Assembly: GCF_022012395.1 (NCBI RefSeq)
Contig: NZ_JAKLTQ010000003.1
Coordinates: 124,001 to 188,000, forward strand
DNA from: Arthrobacter hankyongi
GTDB taxonomy: Bacteria; Actinomycetota; Actinomycetes; Actinomycetales; Micrococcaceae
Length of the DNA: 64,000 nucleotides
Reading direction: 5' to 3'
Positions 8,224 to 17,283 of this stretch are shown here, piece by piece. Position 1 is the stretch's first letter; each line of letters begins with the position of its first letter. The notes beneath the pieces were generated by a model, which saw nothing but the letters and a program-made list of their open reading frames with translations, did no database searches and was not told the origin of the DNA. The position numbers were made by a program, and so were the translations under genes.

Positions 8224-9881
8224 TGCAGACCAAGGTCGCCGCCTGGTTCGGCCGCCTGGGTGAGGTGGTCCGCGGGTTCAGCATCGCCCAGCGCACGATC
8301 GCGCTGATCGGGATCGCCGCCGTCGTGCTCGGCACGGTGGCGCTGGTGTCCTGGCTGTCCAAACCCGCCTACAGCCCGCTCTTTTCCGGCCTGCAGGCCG
8401 CGGACGCGAACAGCATCGTCGAGCAGCTGCGCGCCGACGGCGTGCCGTACGAGCTGGCCGACGGCGGCGGCACCGTGATGGTGCCGCAGGACAAGGTCTA
8501 TGACGAGCGGCTCAAGGCTGCCGCCAATGGCCTGCCCACCTCGAAGACCCAGGGCTATTCGCTGCTCGATGACATGGGCGTGACCTCCTCCGAGTTCCAG
8601 CAGTCGGTGACCTTCAAACGGGCACTCGAGGGCGAACTGGCGGCCACCATCTCCGCGATGGACGGCGTGCAGACCGCCTCGGTCCAGCTGGCCATCCCGA
8701 AGGAAACGGTCTTCGCCAAGCAGAAGGCGGACCCCACGGCGTCGGTGTTCATCCAGACAGACAATGGGGTGACGTTGTCCTCGGACCAGGTCCAGGCCAT
8801 CGTGCACCTGACCTCGGCGTCGATCGAGGGGATGGATGCCAAGAACGTCTCGGTGGTCGATGCCAGCGGCAAGGTGCTGTCCGCGGCGGGGGTGGGCGTC
8901 ACCGGCTCCACCGACCAACAGGCCTCGGACTACGAGGAGAAGGTCCGCAATTCCGTGCAGGCCATGCTGGACCGGGTCGTCGGGCCGGGCAACGCCAGCG
9001 TGGTGGTCGCCGCGGACATGAGCAGCGAGTCCGCGCAGCGGGTGGAGGAATCCTTTACCACCCCGGACAACGCCCCGGCGCTAAACGAATCGACCACCAC
9101 TGAAAAGTACACCGGCACTGGCGCCGGCTCCTCGGGTGTGCTGGGCCCGGACAATATTGCCGTCCCGGACGGCGCCAACGGCAACGGCACCTTCGATTCC
9201 GAGTCCAGCACCCGGAACAACGCGGTCAACAAGGTCACCGAGAACCGGACGATCCCGGCCGGGGTGCTCAACCGGCAGACCGTCTCCGTGGCCGTGGACC
9301 AGGCGGCGGCCGCCGGCGTGAGCATGGCCAACCTCTCCACGCTCGTCTCCACCGCGGCCGGGATCGATACGAAGCGCGGGGACCAGGTCACCGTGGAAGT
9401 CATGCCGTTCAACGCAGCCGGCGCGCAGGCCGCGGCCCAGGCCCTCGCCGACGCGCAGGCCCAGGAAGCGGCCCAGCGCCAGTTCGAGCTGATCCGCACC
9501 CTGATCATCGTCGGCGGCATCGCGCTGCTGGCCATCATCGGGCTGCTGGCCTATGCCCGCTGGTCCCGCCGGCAGAACCGCGAGCCGGTGGACCTGGAGG
9601 AACTGCAGCAGGTCACGCCCGAGCTCGAGGCGCCGCTGACCGTGGACATCAAGGAACCGGCACCGGAGCCCGTCCCGGTGGCGGCCGCCCCGGTGCGCCG
9701 CCAGGTGGCCCCGGCCCCGGTGACGACGGCGATCCCGCTGCCCGCGGCACCGCCGGAACTGGACCCGCATGCGGCCGCCGTCGAGCGCAAGCGTGCGGAG
9801 ATCGACGCGCTGGCCGGCAGCGATCCCGAGCGTACGGCGGAGTTCCTGCGCAGCCTCATGGATGAACGGACGCCGGCATGA
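8223..9881 (+). CDS. fliF: Flagellar MS-ring protein FliF
   Basis: FliF builds the membrane-supramembrane ring that anchors rod, switch and export gate. The 552-residue protein has one membrane helix near residues 22-43 (IALIGIAAVVLGTVALVSWL), YscJ/FliF ring domains (YSPLFSGLQAADANSIVEQL; VQTASVQLAIPKETVF), a Ser/Gly-rich loop, a second membrane helix near residue 425 (LIIVGGIALLAIIGLLAYAR) and a cytoplasmic tail that binds FliG (AEFLRSLMDER). The tail is preceded by an Ala/Pro-rich linker. The stop overlaps fliG by ATGA. Confidence 0.96.
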   Translation: MQTKVAAWFGRLGEVVRGFSIAQRTIALIGIAAVVLGTVALVSWLSKPAYSPLFSGLQAADANSIVEQLRADGVPYELADGGGTVMVPQDKVYDERLKAAANGLPTSKTQGYSLLDDMGVTSSEFQQSVTFKRALEGELAATISAMDGVQTASVQLAIPKETVFAKQKADPTASVFIQTDNGVTLSSDQVQAIVHLTSASIEGMDAKNVSVVDASGKVLSAAGVGVTGSTDQQASDYEEKVRNSVQAMLDRVVGPGNASVVVAADMSSESAQRVEESFTTPDNAPALNESTTTEKYTGTGAGSSGVLGPDNIAVPDGANGNGTFDSESSTRNNAVNKVTENRTIPAGVLNRQTVSVAVDQAAAAGVSMANLSTLVSTAAGIDTKRGDQVTVEVMPFNAAGAQAAAQALADAQAQEAAQRQFELIRTLIIVGGIALLAIIGLLAYARWSRRQNREPVDLEELQQVTPELEAPLTVDIKEPAPEPVPVAAAPVRRQVAPAPVTTAIPLPAAPPELDPHAAAVERKRAEIDALAGSDPERTAEFLRSLMDERTPA

Positions 9882-10897
9882 GCGATGTGCTAGGTGGGGT
9901 GACCGGGACCCAGAAGGTGGCCATCGTGCTGATGCAGATGGACCCGGAGCGGGCAGCCCAGGTGATGAAGCAGTTCAGTGAGGCCGAGGCGGAGCGGATC
10001 ATCGCCGAGATCGTGGCCCTGGACCGGATCGAACCGGAGCTGGCAGAAAAGGCGCTGGCGGAGTTCCACGACATGACAGTCAAGGGCCGGCCGCGTCCAC
10101 GCGGCGGCCGCACCTTCGCATCCGGCCTGCTCGCGGCCTCCTTCGGGGCGGAAAAGGCCGCCGGGGTGCTGGACCGGCTGGCGTCGACGCTGGCGGGAAA
10201 GCCGTTCGAGTTCCTCGAGGATGCCGAATCCGGGCAGGTCGTCACCCTGCTCACCGGCGAACTGCCGCAGACCATTGCCCTGGTGCTGGCGCATCTGCGC
10301 CCGGACCAGGCCTCCGCCGTGCTGGCCGGATTCCACGACGAACTGCGCGCCGAGGTGGCCCGCTGCATCGCGACGATGGGCACCGCCACGCCGGAGGCGG
10401 TCAGCATCGTCGCCGATACGATGCGGGCCCGCGCCGGCGCGCTGGTGGCGCCCAAGCAGGCCGTGGAGGTGGTCGGCGGCATCCAGCCGCTGGTGGACAT
10501 CATCAACCGCGCCGATATCGCCACCGAACGTGCGGTGCTGGAGGGGCTGGCACTGCGGGATCCGCATTTGGCGGACGAGGTCCGCTCCCGGATGCTCACC
10601 TTTGCCGACATCATCAAGCTTGAGCCGCGGGACATCCAGCAGGTGCTGCGCGGCATCGACACCGCCGTGCTGGCCGTGGCGATGAAGGGCGCGGACGAAC
10701 AGGTGACCGAACTGATCCGCCGGAACGTCTCCGAGCGCAACCGGGAGATCCTCGACGACGAGATCCGCGATGCCGGCCCGGTCCGCCTGTCCCAGGTGGA
10801 AGAGGCGCGCGCGGACATTGTGCGGGCCATCCGCAGCCTCGAGGCGGACGGCCTGATCACCGTCCAGCGGGCGGACGAGGACGAGTATGTCTACTGA
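9878..10897 (+). CDS. fliG: Flagellar motor switch protein FliG
   Basis: FliG couples the MS ring to stator-generated torque. The 339-residue product has the N-terminal FliF-binding domain (TGTQKVAIVLMQMDPERAAQ), the middle domain (LTGELPQTIALVLAHLRPDQ, including the hydrophobic EHPQ-like region) and the C-terminal torque helix (IKLEPRDIQQVLRGIDTAVL; MKGADEQVTELIRRNVSER) with charged residues. It overlaps fliF by 4 bases and fliH by 11. Confidence 0.96.
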   Translation: MSDVLGGVTGTQKVAIVLMQMDPERAAQVMKQFSEAEAERIIAEIVALDRIEPELAEKALAEFHDMTVKGRPRPRGGRTFASGLLAASFGAEKAAGVLDRLASTLAGKPFEFLEDAESGQVVTLLTGELPQTIALVLAHLRPDQASAVLAGFHDELRAEVARCIATMGTATPEAVSIVADTMRARAGALVAPKQAVEVVGGIQPLVDIINRADIATERAVLEGLALRDPHLADEVRSRMLTFADIIKLEPRDIQQVLRGIDTAVLAVAMKGADEQVTELIRRNVSERNREILDDEIRDAGPVRLSQVEEARADIVRAIRSLEADGLITVQRADEDEYVY

Positions 10898-11495
10898 GGC
10901 AGTGTTCTCGCCGATGAGTTTCCCGCCGCTGCGCGATGGCCGGCACGAGCAGGCGGAGGAGCGGGCCCGGGCCCGCGGCCACGCCGCCGGCTATGCCGCC
11001 GGTCTGCGCGCGGCCGCCGCCGAGATCACGGCACAGAAGGCCCGGCTGCAGGCCGAGCACGAGGCCGTGGTGCAGCACGGGAAGGCGCGCGTGGAGCGGA
11101 CGGTGCAGGCCCTGAACACCGCCGTCCAGACCCTGCAGCAGCGCACCGCGCCGGTGCTGGCGGATGCGCAGGACACGCTGGCCGCGGCCGCGCTGGAACT
11201 GGCCGAGGCGGTGCTGGGCTGCGAACTGGCCGACGGCGAGCGCGGTGCCCGGGCCGCGCTGGCCCGGGCGCTGGCCGGGGTGGATGCCGCCACCGTGCAG
11301 ACGGTGCGGATGAATCCGGTGGACCTGACCGTGCTCGATCCCGAGGTACGCCGGCAGGCCGGGGTGCAGTTCGTCCCCGATTCCAGCCTGGCGCGCGGGG
11401 ACGCGGTCACCGAGTTCGCGGACGGCTTCCTGGACGCGAAGATCGGCAGTGCCTTGGCCCGGGCCCGGGCCGCGCTGCAGGGAGCCGGAGCATGA
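10887..11495 (+). CDS. fliH: Flagellar export ATPase regulator FliH
   Basis: FliH binds and restrains the ATPase FliI and links it to FliN. The 202-residue protein has an N-terminal segment with ARARGHAAGYAAGLRAAAAE, related to the GxxxG-type helix repeats of FliH, a coiled coil, and the C-terminal FliH/YscL domain (AALELAEAVLGCELADGERG; GVQFVPDSSLARGDAVTEF). It overlaps both fliG and fliI, placing it in the export apparatus segment of the operon. Confidence 0.9.
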   Translation: MSTEAVFSPMSFPPLRDGRHEQAEERARARGHAAGYAAGLRAAAAEITAQKARLQAEHEAVVQHGKARVERTVQALNTAVQTLQQRTAPVLADAQDTLAAAALELAEAVLGCELADGERGARAALARALAGVDAATVQTVRMNPVDLTVLDPEVRRQAGVQFVPDSSLARGDAVTEFADGFLDAKIGSALARARAALQGAGA

Positions 11496-12847
11496 CGACG
11501 ACAGCGGCGGCGCGGCCGGGGTTCCCGGCCGGTTGGCGTCCGCGGGCAGACCGCTTCGCCGCCGCCTGTGCCGCGGCCCGGCCCGAACGGGTCGGCGTCG
11601 TGTCCTCGGTGCTGGGCCTCGCCGTCGAAATCACCGGCCTGGACTGCGCCATCGGCGAGCTCGTGCGGATCGGCGGCCAGCCGGGCATCGAGGCCGAGGT
11701 GGTGGCCGCGGACCGGACCGGCGTGCGCTGCATGCCGCTCGGTGCGCTGCGCGGCATCAGCCCCGGCGCCCCGGCCCGGGCAAAGGGTACGCCGATGCTG
11801 GTCCCGACCGGCGCCGGGCTGTTCGGGCGGGTACTGGACGGGCTCGGCCGGCCGATCGACGGCAAGGGGCCGCTGCACCCGGACGCCTGGGTGCCGCTGG
11901 ACAGCGATTCGCCCTCGGCCATGCACCGGGCACGCATCGACACGCCGCTGCAGCTGGGGGTGCGCGTGATGGACACGCTGACCACGGTGGGCAAGGGCCA
12001 GCGGATGGGGCTGTTCGCGGGCTCCGGCGTCGGCAAATCCTCGCTGCTGTCGATGATCGCCCGCGGCACCAACGCCCAGATCTCCGTGATCGCGCTGGTG
12101 GGCGAGCGCGGCCGCGAAGTGCGCGAATTCCTCGAGGACGACCTTGGGCCCGAGGGCCTGGCCCGCTCCATCGTGGTGGTCTCCACCTCGGACGAACCGG
12201 CCCTGATGCGGCTGCGCGCGGCATTCACCGCCACCCGGATCGCCGAGTCCTTCCGCGAGCAGGGGGCGGACGTGATGCTGATGATGGACTCGCTGACCCG
12301 CGTGGCCATGGCGCAGCGCGAAATCGGGCTGTCCGTCGGCGAGCCGCCGGCCACCCGGGGCTACCCGCCGTCCACCTTCTCCGTGCTGGCCCGGCTGCTC
12401 GAGCGCGCCGGCACCGCCGAGACCGGATCGGTGACCGGGATGTACACCGTGCTGGTGGACGGGGACGACCACAACGAGCCGGTCGCCGACGCCGCGCGCT
12501 CGATCCTGGACGGACACGTGGTGCTGGACCGCAAGCTGGCCGTCGCTGGGCATTTCCCGTCCATCGACGCCCTGGCCTCGATTTCCCGGGTGGCCTCCAA
12601 GGTCAACCCGGCCGAGCGCACCCGGCTGGCGGCCGGCCTGCGCAAGGTCCTGGCCGCGCGCAAGGCGGCGCAGGACCTGCTCGACGTCGGCGCCTACCAG
12701 CGCGGGTCCAACCGCCTGGTGGACGCCGCGGTGGACCACGAGGACGAGATCAACCTGTTCCTGCAGCAGCGCATGGACGACCAGACCCTGGCCGATGCGG
12801 CCTGGGAGCACCTGCGCCGGCTGGCGGCAACCCTTGGAGGTATCTGA
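11492..12847 (+). CDS. fliI: Flagellum-specific ATPase FliI
   Basis: The 451-residue ATPase of the flagellar type III export system, related to F1-beta. Walker A is GSGVGKSS near residue 176, Walker B is VMLMMDSLTRVAMAQREI, and the catalytic Glu lies in ALVGERGREVREF. The family signature PPATRGYPPSTFSVL is present. It starts at an ATG overlapping fliH (ATGA) and ends in a TGATG overlap with fliJ. The N-terminal 20 residues are more divergent, as usual for the FliH-binding part. Confidence 0.97.
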   Translation: MTTTAAARPGFPAGWRPRADRFAAACAAARPERVGVVSSVLGLAVEITGLDCAIGELVRIGGQPGIEAEVVAADRTGVRCMPLGALRGISPGAPARAKGTPMLVPTGAGLFGRVLDGLGRPIDGKGPLHPDAWVPLDSDSPSAMHRARIDTPLQLGVRVMDTLTTVGKGQRMGLFAGSGVGKSSLLSMIARGTNAQISVIALVGERGREVREFLEDDLGPEGLARSIVVVSTSDEPALMRLRAAFTATRIAESFREQGADVMLMMDSLTRVAMAQREIGLSVGEPPATRGYPPSTFSVLARLLERAGTAETGSVTGMYTVLVDGDDHNEPVADAARSILDGHVVLDRKLAVAGHFPSIDALASISRVASKVNPAERTRLAAGLRKVLAARKAAQDLLDVGAYQRGSNRLVDAAVDHEDEINLFLQQRMDDQTLADAAWEHLRRLAATLGGI

Positions 12848-13275
12848 TGGCCCGTTCCTTCCCGTTGGCCGGCCTGCTCAGGCTGCGCCACCTGCAGCAG
12901 GACCAGGCGGCCAGCCAGCTCGCCGCTGCCAACGCGCGGCTGCGCGACAGCGGCAAAAGCCTGGTCCAGGCACGCACCCTGCTGGGTGAATCCACCGCCG
13001 AGGTCTCGGATCCGGCCACCCTGCAGGCGGTGTCCGCGGCCCGCGCCTCCTCGCGCAGCATGCTGGCCGAACTGCAGGCGGCCGAGACGCTGTGCCGGAC
13101 CGAGGCGGAGGAGGCGCAGCTGGCCTTCCAGCAGGCGCGCGCCCAGGCCATCGGGCTGGAGAAGCTGCAGGGCCAGCATGCCCTGTCGATGGCGGCCGAG
13201 GAACTGCGCGGCGAGCAGGTGGTCCTGGACGAGATCGCCTCCGGGACCTGGCACCGCGGGGAGGCCGGCCGGTGA
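12847..13275 (+). CDS. fliJ: Flagellar export protein FliJ
   Basis: A 142-residue antiparallel coiled-coil protein directly after fliI. FliJ resembles the gamma subunit of F-ATPases and helps to couple ATP hydrolysis to export. It begins MARSFPLAGLLRLRHLQQDQ, typical of FliJ, and continues with heptad-rich helices (ARASSRSMLAELQAAETLCR; EEAQLAFQQARAQAIGLEKL). The ATG at 12847 overlaps the fliI stop. Its own stop overlaps the next start (GTGA). Confidence 0.88.
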   Translation: MARSFPLAGLLRLRHLQQDQAASQLAAANARLRDSGKSLVQARTLLGESTAEVSDPATLQAVSAARASSRSMLAELQAAETLCRTEAEEAQLAFQQARAQAIGLEKLQGQHALSMAAEELRGEQVVLDEIASGTWHRGEAGR

Positions 13276-14024
13276 GCCTGACCGAGATGCTCGGCCGAGT
13301 CCAGCAGATCCAGTCCACGCTGAACCAGCTCGAGGGCAACACCCTGATCTCCGGGACGGCCGGCACCGCCGGGTCTGCGGCGTCGTCCCAAGGCTCCACG
13401 GCCTCGGCGGCGGCCTTCGCCCAGGCGCTCGCCGCTGCCGGCGGCACCGCGGGTGCGGCCGGCAGCGCGCCGTCGTCGTCCGTGGCCGCGGGGACGGATG
13501 CTGCCGGGACGGGCACGAACGCCGATGCGCTGATCGCGGCGGCCAAAAACTACATCGGGCTACCCTATGTCTGGGGCGGTACGGACCCGGCGGTGGGGCT
13601 GGACTGCTCCAGCTTCGTCCAGCTGGCGTTCCGGGACATCGGCATCGAGCTGCCGCGGGTGACCTGGGACCAGATGAAGGAAGGCACCCAGGTCAATTCG
13701 CTGGCCGAGGCGCGGCCCGGGGACCTGATTTTCAGCCACGACGGCGGCCACGTGTCCATCTACCTGGGCAATGGCAAGGCGATCGACGCGCCGCAGCCGG
13801 GGGCTACGATCCAGATCCGCGACGCTTGGGAGAATGACGGCAACATCACCACCATCCGCCGGGTGCTGCCCGCCGACGGCGGCAATTCCGGCACCGCGGG
13901 TACCTCCGGCGCGGCGGTGGCGCTGGCCGGGAGCCAGGGTGCCGCCTCCGGTTTCGCTGACGCGGGGCTGTCCGACCTGGTGGCCGCCGCACAGGCAGCC
14001 CTGGTGACGGGGGGAGCGGCATGA
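13272..14024 (+). CDS. NlpC/P60 peptidoglycan hydrolase of the flagellar operon
   Basis: A 250-residue protein with a flagellar-type N-terminus ((V)SLTEMLGRVQQIQSTLNQLE), an Ala/Ser/Gly linker and an NlpC/P60 cysteine peptidase domain at about residues 90-200. The catalytic Cys112 is in GLDCSSFVQLAF and His160 in GGHVSIYLG; GLPYVWGG precedes them. Such enzymes cut peptide stems of peptidoglycan. There is no signal peptide or membrane helix, so export by the flagellar machinery is plausible (inference). The GTG overlaps the fliJ stop and the end overlaps fliK. In this operon it probably opens the wall for the rod, as the FlgJ hydrolase does elsewhere; no flgJ was seen. A Gly/Ala-rich tail of about 40 residues follows the domain. 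Confidence 0.88.
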   Translation: MSLTEMLGRVQQIQSTLNQLEGNTLISGTAGTAGSAASSQGSTASAAAFAQALAAAGGTAGAAGSAPSSSVAAGTDAAGTGTNADALIAAAKNYIGLPYVWGGTDPAVGLDCSSFVQLAFRDIGIELPRVTWDQMKEGTQVNSLAEARPGDLIFSHDGGHVSIYLGNGKAIDAPQPGATIQIRDAWENDGNITTIRRVLPADGGNSGTAGTSGAAVALAGSQGAASGFADAGLSDLVAAAQAALVTGGAA

Positions 14025-15511
14025 GCATCCCGGCAGCAGGATTTTCCGCCCCGGCGGCTCCGGCGGCAGCCCGCGCCACCGGTGGCCGGCCGGCGGCCGG
14101 CCAGTTCGGCGCGGCGATGCAGGACGCGCTGGGCAGCCTCGCGGCGGACGCCGCACCTGCCGACACGCCGGACCGCGCCGGTGCCGGCGCCCTAGGCCAG
14201 GGTGCGCCGGCTGCGCCGGCTGCCGGGACCGACGGCCTTCCCGCAGCGGCGGGCTGGTTGGCCGGTTTTGCCCTCGCCGTGCCCGTGACCGGTGTGCCGT
14301 CCGGCGGCAGCCCCGCGATGGCTGCGGCCGCCGACAGCCCGGACACCGCCGCGACAGGCGGCCCGGGCGGCGGTGCAGGGTTGTCCGGCGCGGCAGCCGC
14401 TGCAGGCGACCTGCCACAAGCCGCCGCGGCGGGCCTTTCCGTACCGGCCGGCGCCGCCGGCGGACCGCAGCCAGCGGCTGCTGCCGTGCTGCCGGCCGCT
14501 GCAGAATTGGGCGCTGCAGGGACCCCGGCTGCCGGAATTTCCGGGGGAGCGGCCAGCCTGGCCAACGCTGCGGCCATCCCGGCGTCCCCGGCAGCCGTGG
14601 CCGCTGTGGACCCCCTGGCCGGAACCGGCGTGGCCGGGCAGGTTGACGCCGCTGCCGCTGCGTCTGCCAGCGGCGATGCTGCCGTGGCCGGGCCGGCTGC
14701 CGCTGCACCGCCGGCAACTGCCGCACCGCAGGCAACCGGCTTGGCGGGTGCGGTGCCGGCCGGCTCCCGGTCCGAGGCGTCCGGCAGCCGGCCGGTGCCC
14801 GATACCGGAACCGGCGTCGTCGAATCCGGTACCGCGGTCTTTGGCACCGTGACCGGCGCCGCCGACTCAGCCGCGGCTGCCGCGGCCGGCCGCGCCGCCC
14901 CGGCGCCCGCGGCAGATTCCGTTGCCCCCGCCGCTGCCGGTCAGAAAGCCCCGGACCAGGCCCCCGCCGTCGTACCCCTGCCGGCCGCGCCGGCGGCAGC
15001 TGCGGCCGGTGGGGCCGCGGCTCCGGCCCCAGCGGCCCACCCCAACGCCGCTCTCCCGTTCGGCGCCCAGATTGCCCGGCCGCTGTTTTCGCTGGCCAAC
15101 GCCGCCTTGGGCGAGCATGTGCTGACCATCAACGTCGCCCCCGACAACCTGGGACCGGTCACGGTCCGCGCCCACGTCTCCGGCGAGCACATCCGGGTGG
15201 AGCTGTTCGCGCCCAGCGACGCCGGCCGCGAGGCGCTGCGCGGCATCCTGCCGGAGCTGCGCCGCGACCTGGCCGGGCAGGGCATGAACACCAGCCTGGA
15301 CCTGTCCTCGCAGAACCGGCCGGGGGACCAGCGCGGCGGCGTCGCGCCGGACGGCGGACAGCCGGGCTCCGGGAACGGCTCCGGGTCCGCCGGACAGCGG
15401 CCCGACGGACGCCTGGCCGCCTCCGGCCCCGGCACCGCCACTGTCCCGGCGGCAGCCCCGGTCCCGGCCCGGCCCGTATCAAGCACTTCCATCATCGACG
15501 TATTGGCCTAG
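14021..15511 (+). CDS. fliK: Flagellar hook-length control protein FliK
   Basis: FliK measures hook length and switches export specificity. About 340 of the 496 residues form an extremely Ala/Pro/Gly-rich, probably disordered ruler. The conserved hook-length domain lies at about residues 345-450 (GEHVLTINVAPDNLGPVTVR; AHVSGEHIRVELFAPSDAGR; LRGILPELRRDLAGQGMN). It lies between the hydrolase gene (4-base overlap) and flgD, the standard position. The low-complexity part is unalignable, so function rests on the C-terminal domain and context. Confidence 0.92.
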   Translation: MSIPAAGFSAPAAPAAARATGGRPAAGQFGAAMQDALGSLAADAAPADTPDRAGAGALGQGAPAAPAAGTDGLPAAAGWLAGFALAVPVTGVPSGGSPAMAAAADSPDTAATGGPGGGAGLSGAAAAAGDLPQAAAAGLSVPAGAAGGPQPAAAAVLPAAAELGAAGTPAAGISGGAASLANAAAIPASPAAVAAVDPLAGTGVAGQVDAAAAASASGDAAVAGPAAAAPPATAAPQATGLAGAVPAGSRSEASGSRPVPDTGTGVVESGTAVFGTVTGAADSAAAAAAGRAAPAPAADSVAPAAAGQKAPDQAPAVVPLPAAPAAAAAGGAAAPAPAAHPNAALPFGAQIARPLFSLANAALGEHVLTINVAPDNLGPVTVRAHVSGEHIRVELFAPSDAGREALRGILPELRRDLAGQGMNTSLDLSSQNRPGDQRGGVAPDGGQPGSGNGSGSAGQRPDGRLAASGPGTATVPAAAPVPARPVSSTSIIDVLA

Positions 15512-15528
15512 CGAAGAGGAGACCAGCT

Positions 15529-15966
15529 GTGCCCGTTGAAGGCGTAGTCAGCACCACACCCGCGGCGGTGTCCACCGGCGTGTATGCCGGCGCGGCAGCG
15601 CGCACGCCGAAGCAGGCCATGGACAGCGAGGTGTTTATGTCCCTGCTGGTCACCCAGCTGCGCAACCAGGACCCGAGCTCACCGATGGACACGAACCAGA
15701 TGATCTCGCAGACCACGCAGCTGGCCATGATGGAGCAGATGACGGACCTGACCAAGACCAACCAGGAGAACTTCTCGCTGCAGATGCGTTCGGCGGCCGC
15801 GGCCCTGCTCGGACAGACCGCCAGCTATGCGGACACACAAGGCAAAGCCGTCACCGGCGTCATCAGCGCCGTCTCCTATGCCGGAGCAGTGCCGACGGTG
15901 ACCATCGGCGGCGTCGAGGTTCCCCTGGACGCGCTGTCCGGGGTGAGCGCTGCGGCCACCTCCTGA
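15529..15966 (+). CDS. flgD: Flagellar hook cap (assembly) protein FlgD
   Basis: FlgD caps the growing hook. The 145-residue product contains the core FlgD motif (DSEVFMSLLVTQLRNQDPSS, then PMDTNQMISQTTQLAMMEQM) and a short C-terminal domain with GQTASYADTQGKAVTGVISA, VTIGGVEVPL. It is shorter than enteric FlgD because the FLG/tudor-type domain is minimal. GAAGAGGAG lies 7 bases before the GTG at 15529. Transcribed after fliK and before flgE. Confidence 0.94.
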   Translation: MPVEGVVSTTPAAVSTGVYAGAAARTPKQAMDSEVFMSLLVTQLRNQDPSSPMDTNQMISQTTQLAMMEQMTDLTKTNQENFSLQMRSAAAALLGQTASYADTQGKAVTGVISAVSYAGAVPTVTIGGVEVPLDALSGVSAAATS

Positions 15967-16014
15967 TTTTCCCAGCACGAGCAAACCACCCGAACTACCT
16001 GAAAGGCGCCACCC

Positions 16015-17187
16015 ATGCTGCGTTCGCTGTACTCCGGGATCTCCGGCCTGCGGTCCCACCAGACCATGCTGGACGTGACCGGCAACAACATCGCCAACGT
16101 CAACACCACCGGTTTCAAGGCCTCGGCCACCCAGTTCCAGGACACCCTGTCACAGATGACCAAGGGCGCCGGCGGGGCCCAGGCCGAGGCCGGCGGCACC
16201 AACCCGGCGCAGATCGGCCTGGGCGTGCAGGTCGCCGGGATCTCGACCAACTTTGCGCAGGGGTCGGCCCAGGCCACCGGCCGCGGCACGGACATGATGA
16301 TTTCCGGTGACGGCTTCTTCGTGACCAGCAAGGGCGGCGAGCAGCTGTACACCCGCGCCGGTGCCTTCGAGCTCGACGCCAACGGCAACCTGGTCAGCCC
16401 GGACGGCGCCATCCTGCAGGGCTGGATGGCAGTCAACGGGCAGGTGCCGGTCGGCGGTGCCGTGCAGAACATCAGCCTCTCGTCGAAGGCCGTCTCGCCG
16501 GCCAGCGCCACCAACGCGGCGACGGTCGACGGCAACCTGCCGGCAGACGCCGCAGTGGGAACCCAGCTGGTCCGGGACGTCGAGGTCTACGACGGACTGG
16601 GCCAGACCCGGACCCTGTCGCTGACCTTTGCAATGACCGGCGCCGGCTGGACCGTCAGCGGCGATGACGGCACCGGGGCCACCGCGGCCCAGGCGATGAC
16701 CTTCGCCGGCGGGAACCTGACCGGACCGGCGACGCTGGCGGTCAACGGCGTGAACGTCGACCTGCAGGCCATCACCGGCTTTGCCGGCATGACCACCGTG
16801 GCCTTCGCGGACCAGAACGGCCGGGCCGCCGGCACGCTTGAGTCCTTCACGATGTCTCCGGACGGCACGCTGATCGGCTCCTTCAGCAACGGTGACTCCG
16901 ACGTCGTCGGCCGCGTGGCGCTGGCCAACTTCACCAACCCGGGAGGCCTGGAGAAGGCCGGCTCGTCCTCCTACCGCGGCACCGCCAACTCCGGTGCCGC
17001 CACCGTGGGCACGGCCGGCACCGCCGGCATGGGTTCGCTGAGCGGCGGCTACCTGGAGATGTCCAACGTGGACCTGTCGCAGGAGTTCACCAACCTGATC
17101 GTGGCCCAGCGCGGCTTCCAGGCCAACGCGCGGATCATCACCACCTCCGACGAGGTGCTGCAGGAACTGACCAACCTGAAGCGGTAA
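16015..17187 (+). CDS. flgE: Flagellar hook protein FlgE
   Basis: FlgE polymerises to the hook. The 390-residue product opens MLRSLYSGISGLRSHQTMLD and GNNIANVNTTGFKASATQFQ (rod/hook signature) and closes with the C-terminal domain YLEMSNVDLSQEFTNLIVAQ, RGFQANARIITTSDEVLQEL. GAAAGG stands before the ATG at 16015. It is the last gene of the left flagellar operon. Directly after it come a strong hairpin and the accessory region, whereas the flagellar genes resume only at flbD, 20 kb downstream. Confidence 0.97.
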   Translation: MLRSLYSGISGLRSHQTMLDVTGNNIANVNTTGFKASATQFQDTLSQMTKGAGGAQAEAGGTNPAQIGLGVQVAGISTNFAQGSAQATGRGTDMMISGDGFFVTSKGGEQLYTRAGAFELDANGNLVSPDGAILQGWMAVNGQVPVGGAVQNISLSSKAVSPASATNAATVDGNLPADAAVGTQLVRDVEVYDGLGQTRTLSLTFAMTGAGWTVSGDDGTGATAAQAMTFAGGNLTGPATLAVNGVNVDLQAITGFAGMTTVAFADQNGRAAGTLESFTMSPDGTLIGSFSNGDSDVVGRVALANFTNPGGLEKAGSSSYRGTANSGAATVGTAGTAGMGSLSGGYLEMSNVDLSQEFTNLIVAQRGFQANARIITTSDEVLQELTNLKR

Positions 17188-17225
17188 TTTGGCGGAAAAC
17201 ATAGCTGTCTCTTAGCTGCTTCCAT

Positions 17226-17268
17226 GAGACAGCCCCGAACCGACCAAAAATCGGATCGGGGCTGTCTC
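17226..17268 (+). terminator. Strong hairpin after flgE
   Basis: GAGACAGCCCCGA (17226-17238) pairs with TCGGGGCTGTCTC (17256-17268), and the inner CGA/TCG extends the stem around an A-rich loop. The upstream GCTGTCTC at 17204-17211 could pair with the same left arm, giving two exclusive hairpins. It most likely ends the flgB-flgE transcript. Confidence 0.75.
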
Positions 17269-17283
17269 CTCCCGGAGCGCGAC

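Noticed and set aside
10991-12811. Long minus-strand frame opposite fliH and fliI
   Set aside because: Shadow of well-identified genes; composition is Gly/His/Arg-rich without any domain.
17204-17213. CTGTCTCTTA as a Tn5/IS50 end
   Set aside because: Only ten bases agree, the rest of the 19-base end does not, and there is no matching partner end or IS4-type transposase.
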